Source of the DNA: Maylandia zebra
Lineage: Eukaryota > Chordata > Actinopteri > Cichliformes > Cichlidae
Direction: 5' to 3'
Assembly (NCBI RefSeq): GCF_041146795.1
Contig: NC_135177.1
Location: forward strand, 25,672,060 to 25,736,059
Length of the DNA stretch: 64,000 bases
Of the stretch, positions 22,245-32,200 are shown one piece after another. Under the pieces are notes generated by a model. That model saw only the letters and a program-made list of their open reading frames with translations, was not told where the DNA came from and did not search any database. Both the position numbers and the translations under genes were made by a program. How positions within the stretch are numbered: position 1 is the stretch's first letter; every line of letters starts with the position of its first letter.

Positions 22245-22865
22245 TACATTGCAGTTACTGGGTAAATGTGTTCACCAAATAAATGAATGGATGAGCCATA
22301 ATTTTCTTCAGCTTAATGCTGAAAAACAGAAGTAATCACTTTTGGTCCCAAAAATGAAAGTCAACAAAATTCAATACAACAGAACGATTTAAAATTGTTT
22401 AGCATAGTTATGAATGCTGATTTGAATTTGAATAGTCATATAAACACCATTATGCAATCCTCTTCCATCTTAAAATATTAGAATTAGAATTAAGAGTCTT
22501 GTGGCAAAAAAAGATAATAAATGCTTATTCATGCATTTATTTTTAGTAAGCTAAATTATTGTAATTGTTGTTTTTATTGGTTTTAATTTAATGTACATCC
22601 AAAATGCTGTTGCTACATTTCTGACCAACACCAGGAAAAACTGATCATATTACAACTAATTTTAAAATCATTGTACTGGTTTCGGTGTGTAAAGGGATTG
22701 ATTGTAAAATACTGTTAACGGTTTATAAAGCATTGAGGGTCTTGGACCTAAATATATTGCTGATCTACTTGAAGTCTGTGGGGCTCCTAGGTCTCAGATC
22801 TAGAACCAAACCTGGTGAGGTTGTATGAAAGATGCTATATGAATAAATTTGACTTTGACTTTAAC
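22245..22865 (+). mobile_element. Degraded L2/Maui-like LINE 3' fragment
   Basis: The plus strand keeps fragments of the C-terminal part of a fish L2-type reverse transcriptase ORF: WMSHNFLQLNAEKQK-like text at 22290-22340, the cue for a TEVI/FGPKN motif, NADLNLNSHIN near 22410-22450, and a LDLNILLIYLKSVGLLGLRS-type end near 22740-22800. It finishes with ATGAATAAATTTGACTTTGACTTT, the usual tandem-repeat L2 tail. Many frame breaks are present, so this is an old copy. Confidence 0.7.
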
Positions 22866-23397
22866 AGGGTTTTTTTTTTTTTTTTTTAGTCTGTGTTATC
22901 TGTATGTCAATAATATTTGTAACAACCCGTTCTATTCATATTTTAGGTTTTTGTAGTTTTCAGCACAAAGTCAAAAGAAAACTCATTTTTATGCCAGATT
23001 CCAGATGAGACCAGACTAATCAAAGGAAGGTCCCAACTGCTTGATGAACGGTTTTTGACACATTTCCAAAGTTTCCTGCATAGTTTTAACATCAATTAAT
23101 TACATTTCACTGAATAATCACCCAAATTCCATTAATATTCCTGCAGGTCCTGTGGGAATTGTTATATTGGAAAGAGACTTTATCATACTTAAAAAATATA
23201 TAATCGTCATTTTGTACAGAACATAAATCAAGATACAAAGAAAAAAGTATAAAATACAAGCTGTTGAATAGGTATTAATCTCTTTACTCTATTAATTCTC
23301 ATGTTCTCATTACTTATTTCTATTACAATACTGCCCGGCAATTAGAAAAAAGAAATATTATTATTAATATTATTAATTCATGTTCAGCTATGGAAAA
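22866..23397. other. Intergenic, no gene seen
   Basis: AT-rich DNA between the L2 fragment and the 3' flank of cxcr3 copy D. Parts of 23270-23340 match 26880-26940 (TCTATTACAATACTGCCC), so the 3' flanks of D and E are also paralogous. Confidence 0.5.
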
Positions 23398-23421
23398 TAA
23401 CAACAACAACAACAACAACAA
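23398..23421. repeat. CAA trinucleotide microsatellite
   Basis: Short uninterrupted AAC/CAA run in the 3' flank of cxcr3 copy D, absent from copy E. Confidence 0.85.
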
Positions 23422-23510
23422 AAACACTGCCTGCATGTTATCTAACACAACAATATACAAAAGCACACTGTACATTCTGATGTTTATGTATTTCCCTGGT
23501 TTTGTCTTTC

Positions 23511-24720
23511 TCAGATAGCAAGGGAGTGGGAAGTGTCGGCAGACTCGGACCACATGGAGCTTCTCCTGTTGCTGACAAAAGACTGGATTTTTGCACTTGC
23601 CACTTTGCAGCCCAGAGACCTGAGGATGCTCATGAGCTGACGGCGGAACTTCACACCCACAAAAGCATACAGGATGGGATTGAGGCAGCAGTGAATGATA
23701 CCCATACAGGTGGTCACTGTCTTTGCTTTCTCCAGAGATGTTTTGCCTGAATAAGTTTCTGTGTTGTTGTCAAAATGAATTGTTTCCACTAAGAGTGTGA
23801 AGTTGTACGGTGCCCAGCAGATAAAGAAAACCACCACCACAGCCACAATAACTTTAAAAGCTCTCTGCTTTTGAAGGCTCTGGGCACCACACCTCAGCTG
23901 ATCCAGGATGCGGGAGTAGCAGAAAATCATGACACCGGAAGGAAGCACAAAGCCCACTATGAGATAAATCATGCGTGATGCCAACCTCCAAGAGTCTTCT
24001 GCGTTTGCATCAAATTTACGATAGTTATGAACACACTCTCTTCTGCCTCGTCTATCATCAAACATTTCTTCTAAAAAAATCCAGTCAATAATGGAGAGAA
24101 GCAGTGAAAAGAACCACATCATCAGGCAGCTGGCCTGGGCAACCCAAGGCTTCTTCCTTGAGTACATCTGTGTAGCATGGACGATGGACAGGTAGCGGTC
24201 CAGACTGATGCAGGCCAGGAGAAGGATCCCACTGTAGAAGTTAATCTAAAGAAATCAATGAGGGACAAGACACCTCTGCTAAATAATTGAAAGTACAGAT
24301 ATTTTCAATGCATCTTTACTTCAGCACAATACTTACCATAAAGACACTTCGACTGATCATGCACAAGGGAGTACCAAATGTCCATCCATCATTTTGGGCA
24401 TACTGTACTGCCCAGATGGGCAGCGTCACCAGCATCAGAATATCTGCCACTCCCAGATGAAGGATGAATATATCTGTCACACTCCAGGTCTTCCTACTCC
24501 GAGCCAGTATTCCCAACAACAATCCATTCCCAAGTAGGCCAACAACAAACACCACAGAGTACAGAACTGGTATGAACACAGCTTCAAAATTCACAGTCTC
24601 AGTCAGGTCATTAATTTCATCCTCATAAATGCCATCATAAGAGCTGTTACAGACTGAGGTGTTGTCACACAAATCCTGCCAGTACTCCGCTGACAGTGAA
24701 ATCTTTCCACCTTCCATCAT
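23511..24720 (-). CDS. cxcr3: CXCR3 chemokine receptor, copy D
   Basis: Coding exons (minus strand) 24337-24720 and 23511-24245, phase 0, encode about 372 residues. The double ATG follows a CCACAG acceptor. DRYLSIVHATQ, CWAPYNF and LNPILYAFVGVKF are intact, and the tail ends SSMWSESADTSHSLAI, close to the human CXCR3 end (SSWSETSEASYSGL), with many serines for kinase and arrestin control. Expected to be a Gi-coupled surface receptor for CXCL9/10/11-like chemokines. Odd: the N-terminal cysteine found just before the NFEAV segment in copies C and E is asparagine here (DEINDL), and the matching ECL3 cysteine is tyrosine (NTETYSG). Both ends of the second conserved disulfide are therefore lost together. 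Two other cysteines occur earlier in the N-terminus (DLCDNTSVCNSS). The 3' coding end is nearly identical to copy E. Confidence 0.9.
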
Positions 24721-24894
24721 CTGTGGACAGACAGAGGAAATTTTGTTTCATCGTTTGACTTGTCATATTTTTTTCTACCAGATGGGGGTGCCATCCAACT
24801 ACCAGTGTTTTTGTTTGTTTTATTTTTGGTTACACAAACTAAAAGTAAAAATAATTTTTGTAATTTTCTGTATTTAGTTTAATCAATTCCAATA

Positions 24895-25065
24895 AATTTT
24901 CAGTGCATTTTTATTTATATAGCACCAAATTCACAACAACAGTTCCCTTAAGGCACTTTACGTTGTAAGGTAAAGACCCTGCAATAATGTAGTGAAATCG
25001 CCAAGAATCAACTTAAAGCAAGGAACTAAGTGTGCAGATAAGCCTAAACATAAATCCCATCTCAA
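24895..25065 (-). repeat. Dispersed fish repeat 3' end (LINE/SINE tail)
   Basis: The text TTTTATTTATATAGCACCAA, then a CAAGG-like CTTAAGGCACTTTACGTTGT and AAGACCCTGCAATAAT, is the familiar reverse-complement end of a very common fish retroposon. The family name is not certain. It lies in the inferred first intron of cxcr3 copy D. Confidence 0.5.
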
Positions 25066-25774
25066 AACCAAAAAGAAATTATGAACACACACTTTTAACT
25101 TTTCCGTCAACATTGTTTGTTTTTTTGTCTCTTTAATTTGTTTTACATTCTTTTTTTTCTATTTTTTTTATTTAGTCGCAAAATTTGGGGAAGAGAAATT
25201 AATGTGCACATCCAAGAGGTAGCACGCGTAAATTCAGTTTGCGAGAAATTAAGAGCCACAAGGCTCTAAACATTAATCTGAATTTTAATTCTCTGTGACT
25301 TAATGCTATATCATGAATTAATCGTACTTTTGTTAAAATAAAGGATCCAAAGAGTCATATCACATCCATTACACCCTCATCTTTGAGAAAATCTCAACAA
25401 CCTCTTGAATGATAAAAAGGTATATATATATATTCTCGCAAACTATCAGGCTTCGAACCACCGCGCATTTTAACACGCCGTGGTCTATTACTGTGAACTA
25501 AAGGTGTGCCTACAAACTGGGAAAAAAAGAAGCAAATAATACAGAGTAAAGCAAGTGTTCATCCTCAAAAGTCAATTTGTGATCGTTTTGTAAATAGTTA
25601 ATCACATTTATTTGTCCAGAGATGAGAAAGTGCAATTTAATCCATAATGTGATGTGTGTAAAGAAAGGAGGACAAACATGCTATAATATTGAACTGCACG
25701 AGGAATCAGAACTAACTAATATACAATGATAAAACAGTAAATAATTTTTTTAAAAGATAGGCGTGAAATGAAAA

Positions 25775-25870
25775 CATACCAAAGTAGAAGTTGTTGATAT
25801 TTTAGATCAGAGAAATATGCTCAGTGAAAAACACCTCTACCTCCAGCAGCACCGATAAAAGCATGTATTA
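25775..25870 (-). other. Putative 5'-UTR exon and promoter block of cxcr3 copy D
   Basis: Shares CATACCAAAGTAGAAG, CTCTACCTCCAGCAGCACCG and ATAAAAGCAT with the blocks upstream of copies C and E. On the minus strand it ends at a GTATG donor at 25775-25779. The intron to the coding exon would be about 1.05 kb. Confidence 0.5.
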
Positions 25871-27161
25871 CCACTGAAGAGGAAGCTGACATAAGACAGA
25901 CTAAGACAAAAGCCAAAAAAAAAACCCTCCCCCACCTTGCAGAGCACATTACACGTAAAAACATTCGTAAAATTGCATCAGGACTTTTGATAGTTTTACA
26001 CAATCTTAGAGACACCATCACCAAAGGTGACCTGATAAAACATTTTGGTGAAGATAATCTCACTATTCATTTTTATTCTATTTCCTCTTTCTTCTTTTTT
26101 CAAGACAGTGAGAATAAATTTGATCCCTTATTTAAAATGTTACATATATTTTTACATATCTATAAAATAATCTCAATCTGTAATTGTTGCCCCTCTGTTT
26201 ATGTTAGACCCTTTCACCAACATGAAGATTTGCATATGATAAGAACGTTTACGGGGTAAGTCTGTAAGTAAGGTGGTTACACTTTCTGCAAATGTTTCTG
26301 TCAAATCAGAGACTAAACCTGAAAACGCACATCAGTTTCATTTGGTTTTAAGTTTTGTTTCAGATTCTTTTGACATTTAAAACAGGTTTTGATTTTAGTT
26401 GACATGTGTCAAACTACATATCTGTATGTGAATAATGTGTGTCCTTTTTTATTCATATTTTAGGTTGTTGTTTTAAGTACAAAGATAAAAGAAAATTAAC
26501 TTTCATGCAATTTCTCTGTCAGATAAAGAAAAATTCATCAAATTAGTCACCAGGCCTCAAATAGAAACTGGAACTTGGAGACCAGTACACCTCATCAAAG
26601 GACTGTACACACTGTCTGATGAACTGTCTTGTAATTTTGATATATGTTCCCAAAACTCCTTCCAAAGCTGTAAGAATAAGTATTTATTTCAATGAATAAG
26701 CATCAAAGATTCCTTTAATAGGTCTGTTGGTCCTGTAGGTATAATCTTAAAAAGACTTTATTATGATAATAAAGATTTATTGTACATTTGAACATTTTAC
26801 ACATAAAATATAAATCAATATGCAAAATAAATGTAGCATAAAATACATGTTTAAAACATTTTAAGATAAAATAGTAGCTCTTTACATTAATAATTCTCAT
26901 GCTGTCATAACTTATTTCTATTACAATACTGCCCAGAAAACAGAGAAAGGAAATCTCATACACTGCCAACAAATGCAGGTGTGAGTTATTTCTGTCCTGT
27001 CACATTCAACTACTGGTGCACTAAGAACTGTAGCAAACAACCAGTGCTGATTTCAGGTAATGTAACACAAAAAATATACAAACACAAGTTGTATGTGCTG
27101 ATGTTCATGTATTTGTCTCCATGTTTGTTTAGGTCAGTCAGATTTGTTGTTTTTGTCTTTC
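25871..27161. other. Intergenic between cxcr3 copies D and E
   Basis: AT-rich DNA. The part at 26200-26420 resembles regions upstream of the other copies, and 26880-27160 resembles the 3' flank of copy D. No additional gene is supported. Confidence 0.5.
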
Positions 27162-28389
27162 TCAGATAGCAAGCGAGTGGGAAGTTTCAGCAGACTCGGA
27201 CCACATTGAGCTTCTCCTGTTGCTGACAAAAGACTGGATTTTTGCACTTGCCACTTTGCAGCCCAGAGACCTGAGGATGCTCATGAGCTGACGGCGGAAC
27301 TTCACACCCACAAAAGCATACAGGATGGGATTGAGGCAGCAGTGGATGAAACCCACACAGGTGGTCACTGTCTTAATTTTCTCCAGAGATGTTGTGCCTG
27401 AACAAGTTTCTGTTTTGTTATCAAAATGAATTGTTTCCACTAAGAGTGTGAAGTTGTACGGGGTCCAGCAGATAAAGAAAACCACCACCACAGCCACAAT
27501 AACTTTAAAAGCTCTCTGCTTTTGATGGCTCTGGGCTCCATACCTCAGCTGATCCAGGATGCAGGAGTAGCAGAAAATCATTACACCAGAAGGAAGTACA
27601 AAGCCCACTATGAGATAAATCATGCGTGATGCCAACCTCCAATTATATACAGCCTCCTCACCAAATTTGTAATAATTGGGAACACACTCTCTTCTGCCTC
27701 GTCTATCATCAAACACATCTTCTAAAAAGATCCAGTCAATGATAGAGAGAAGCAGGGAAAAGCACCACACCATCAGGCAGCTGGCCTGAACAACCCAAGG
27801 CTTCTTCCTTGAGTACATCTGTGTAGCATGGACGATGGACAGGTAGCGGTCCAGACTGATGCAGGCCAGGAGAAGGATCCCACTGTAGAAGTTAATCTAA
27901 AGAAATCAATGAGAGATGAGCAAGACATATTTTGAAACCTCTGCTAAATTAATTGAAAGTACAGATTTTTTCACTGCATCTTTACTTCAGCACAATACTT
28001 ACTGTAAAAACACTTCCAGCGATCTTGCACAGGGGAGTACCAAAAGTCCATCCATCACTTTGGGCATACTGTACTGCCCAGATGGGCAGCGTCACCAGCA
28101 TCAGGATATCTGCCACTCCCAGATGGAGGATGAAGGTATCTGTTACGCTCCAGGTCTTCCTACTCCGAGCCAGTATTCCCAACAGCAATCCGTTCCCAAG
28201 TAGACCAACAACAAACACCACAGAGTACAGAACTGGTATGAACACAGCTTCAAAATTCACATTCTCAGTCAGGTCGCAAATATCACCCCCTTCATAAGAG
28301 CCATTCGAGTCTGAATAGTTATAGTTTTCATAGAAATCAGACCAGTCAAGGTCCTCCCCTGTCACTGTAATCTTTTCATCTTCCATCAT
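27162..28389 (-). CDS. cxcr3: CXCR3 chemokine receptor, copy E
   Basis: Coding exons (minus strand) 28003-28389 and 27162-27896, phase 0, encode about 373 residues. The start is the double ATG right after the CCACAG acceptor; in the inferred spliced message an in-frame TGA lies upstream in the conserved first exon, which supports this start. N-terminal cysteine (GGDICDL) and ECL3 cysteine (KTETCSG) are both present, as are acidic tyrosines (DFYENYNYSD). DRYLSIVHA, CWTPYNF and NPILYAFVGVKF are intact, with a full serine-rich tail ending SAETSHSLAI. This is the most canonical copy. The N-terminal exon is nearly the same as copy C, while ECL3, TM7 and the tail follow copy D, so the gene looks mosaic. 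Role: Gi-coupled receptor for CXCL9/10/11-type ligands guiding T cells or macrophages (family knowledge). Confidence 0.92.
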
Positions 28390-28458
28390 CTGTGGACAGA
28401 CAGAGAAAAGGCCGTTAATTTGGTTTCAGCACAAATGTTTTCTACCACATGGTGGTGC

Positions 28459-28466
28459 TATCTATC

Positions 28467-28551
<85 letters not shown>
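28459..28551. repeat. ATCT tetranucleotide microsatellite
   Basis: About 90 bp of uninterrupted ATCT units (one early interruption near 28466) in the inferred first intron of cxcr3 copy E, close to the acceptor side of the coding exon. Confidence 0.95.
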
Positions 28552-29190
28552 GCATTTAGTTTGGTCATTTAGATATTCTTGATGATCACATTATAAGCAG
28601 GTAAAAAACACTGTGTTTTGTAAATAATGTCATAACTGTAAGGACAGAGTAACACCACATGAACATACATACATATATACAAGTTTTGTGATATTTTTTT
28701 TTAATAAATGGAATTTATTATATCAATAAACATAAAAGTAAAGGATTCAAAAGAGCTCTATCACATCTCATCTTTACAAAACCTGGAAACTTACTCAGTG
28801 ACAAAAATATAATAGCAAACTATAACACTTCACACCACATCAGAGTTTAATATGCTGTGGTCTGTCACTGTGAGCTAAAGGTGTGCGTACAAACAGAAAA
28901 ACAAATGAGCACAATGAAAGCAATGCAAACATCAAAATTCAATCATACGCAAATTGAATTTTTATGCAGAATTCATCGTTTGCATTGTTTTCAATACAAA
29001 CCGATTTTAATTATTTCTTAATTACATACTTAACTGCATGCATTTGTGCAGAGAGGGGAGAGTGCAGTTTAAATGTTCAATGTAATGTGTGTACTCTTAT
29101 GTAAGCACAACTGAAATTTTACAACAAGGAATGACAAATGCATGAAATTTAACTAGTATAGCCTGATTGAAAACAGCATAAAATAAAAAA

Positions 29191-29285
29191 CATACCAAAC
29201 TAGGAGTCTCTGATATTGTAGATCACATAAATCTGCCCTGCGAAAAAGAGCTCTACCTCTAGCAGTCCCGATAAAAGCATCTAAA
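29191..29285 (-). other. Putative 5'-UTR exon and promoter block of cxcr3 copy E
   Basis: The plus-strand text ACCAAACTAGGAGTCTCTGA, then CTCTACCTCTAGCAGTCCCG and ATAAAAGCAT, matches the blocks of copies C and D. The minus-strand donor is GTATG at 29191-29195. Splicing to the acceptor at 28390 would put the ATG immediately at the junction. Confidence 0.55.
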
Positions 29286-29299
29286 GCTACTACAAAGGA

Positions 29300-32200
29300 A
29301 GCTGACATAAGACAAAGGCTCAGGCACACAAACCAAAAAAAAAACCCTCCTCCACCTCACAGGGTACGTTATGACAGTATGAAAACTCTCATAAGCTGTA
29401 AATAAGAAGTCTGATGATTTACAGAAATTTAATGAAATAATTGCTAAGACAGTTTTAAGAAACGTCTTACTTTTAAAAAGTTTTATTTTTTATTTCCTCT
29501 TTTTTCCGAGACGCTAAGAATAAAGTTTTATCCTTTAATTTAAAAAAAAACAATTAACAAACTTAAAATGTTAAACTATGTGTTTCAGATGTCTGAAACA
29601 AGCCTACAATAGAAACAACTTAACATATTTATAAATTCTCAAAAAAATTGTAAAATTTTCTTTCTCCTTGTCGCCCTTCTGTTTATGTTAAAGTAGTAGT
29701 AAAGGGCCTTTACACCAATGTGGAGATATGAATACGTAAAAACACTTTCGGGGTCATTGTGTGAGTAACGTAGTCGCACTTTCCGTGAACGTTTCTGTGA
29801 AATCAGAGACTAAAAATGAAAACACTCATCAGTTTCATTTGGTTTGGAAGTTGTGTTTCAGAATTTGTTGCCATTTAAGAGAAACACACGATTTAAAAGA
29901 AATGCATTGTGTTGAGTGCTGAATTTGTCATATGTATTTGACATATATTACATGCAAATATGCTCTGATCCTGGACAAGCTCGGGCACATTGTTTCTGGC
30001 CACTGATCACAAATGTTGATGGGGTTCTTTTTTTTAAGCTTTTTTTGGGGGGGTAGACATGAGCTTAAGCTCTCTGTCACCACCAAAGATCAACCATCAT
30101 CATGCAGTTTGACCAGATTTATTTCAGTGAGTAGTGTCTGATTGTCTTATTTGTATATTTTGCAGTGTTTAACTTGTTATGTATTATTCATGCATGTGCA
30201 CATGTCCTCACACATCAGTTGAAAGCTGTAAAACGCTCTCTGGAATATGTTACATTTATAAACTGCAAATTTAGATTAGATGACAATGTCATAGCACACA
30301 AGTAATGGACTTTGCATACATCCATTTAGTTTTGCCACAAAATTGAAAGACAGTGTCATAAAAGTTGATCAAATATACGTTTCTGTATTGCTTTAACTGA
30401 ATTGTGCACCAGTGTTTTGTTGCATTTGTTTGCTTCAGGCCTGAAAACTTAAAAACAATTCTAAAATGTGCTCAAGCAATCAAGAAAAACTGCAATAAGG
30501 ACAAGAAATGCATATAAAATAAACAACATACATGAAATCCAAATTTTAAAACAGTTTTCACAGCAAGAAATTACAACACAAATATTGTTGTAAATGCACT
30601 CTTCTTGTTACTCATGTCAGGGCGACACATTCACACTTATTTCTAATTTAGAAAAGAAAAAGTTCTCTAAAGTGGCAACAGAAGATATGCACACATAGAA
30701 ATGCCTTTGGAGACCACTGATGTTCAAACCAGAAACCTTTGTGCAGTGAGGTGACAGTGCTAACCACTGCCCTACAGCACCCTTTTATAGGTCTAATTTA
30801 TGTTACTATCATATTTTTCAAAAGCAGACTCTATGCAGAGAACATAAAACTGACTGAACGTGCAGTGAAATAATAGTGTAGTCATGCTGTGCATCTTTTT
30901 GTCTTACATGTCTGTTTACACAAACAAATCACACTCTGGTTTTATTAGAACAGTAGTAGTGAAGAATATTGGTGCAGAATGCATGCCCAGAGACACAGCA
31001 GCAATTCACACCATTCATATAAAGCTCCTGGACTACACAGTCTCGTCAAAATGAATGAAAAAAACAAACTGAAATTATGAATGAACAGCTACATGTTGAT
31101 AGATAAGCTCCTGGCATGTCTTAACAAACCAAAAAAAAAGATAGCGTTTTATGACACTCATATCAGTGTTAAATCTCACTTTATATCATTTTCAAGATCA
31201 GCATTTCAAAGATTTAGTTACCTTCCCCCAAAACCTCAAGATATTTCTCACACCTTTTTTTTTTCACTGTATTGCTCATGCTTTGTACGCAGCCACCAAA
31301 CATGCAAAGATGACACCTGTGACAGAACTTGGTTTCAAATGTCTGTTTCCCCTTACCATTTACAAAAGCTTCAGATCGTGTTCCTGTTGTTTTTCACACC
31401 TTTCCTCGGCTGGTTGTGCAGCTCTTATGCAATTCATCTTAGAGGCAAATGGAAATGTAGGTACCTGTCAGAGAAAGAGAGAAAAGCACAGCTAGAAAAC
31501 AGTTCTGTTGTGACCCAGATTATACATTTTACAAAGCAGCATGCATGTCTGGCTTTTTGGTTCATTCTGCAGTGGGATGCAGCACGCTGGAAACAGTGGG
31601 ATTTAAACACAAGTCATTCAAATCTAACATAACATGACAACATTCTGATACAAACAAAAATATATAATATAAACACACGAATACTACTTTTTTGTCTCTA
31701 AGAAACTAATTAAAACTTGTTTGTTCACCATAAAATCTGTGCTTCTAAACTGAGGTTTGTTTTTTTTAAGCTACAGTGAAACCATTGAGATGTTGTTTTG
31801 GGCAGTTTGAGGAACTGAGAGAAGAAAACTGGCAGTTTTAATTCCTAAAATCGTTTTTGTATTGCTAAGTTTTAGCAGTAGTGAATCATTTCCTATAGCA
31901 CATAGGAATCACAGTTCCAGTTTACAGGTTCAATCACATCTGCTCACTGATGTAATACCATCGGCTTCGTGTGATGTTGATGGTGTGATTGGATGTAAGA
32001 TAAGATTCACAGAAGATGAATAAGCCTCTTGGCAAGATTTTTCTTTAGCAACTGTTTGAACATTTGCAGAATGGCTTCAACTTGAACCACCTCTTCCTTT
32101 TGCTTAGGCGGTTAATTTGACCACATTGTAGGTTAGTGTGCCACTAACCTGTGCCACTTGCTGAAAAAGGTTTCCGTTGTAATGCATGACTATCTATGAT

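Noticed and set aside
28459-28551. CRISPR-like regular repeat
   Set aside because: It is a simple ATCT microsatellite in a vertebrate genome, with no spacers.
31081-31632. 183-codon open frame
   Set aside because: No domain, no repeat family, AT-biased composition with scattered aromatic and lysine residues, and no splice-consistent partner. Best explained as chance.
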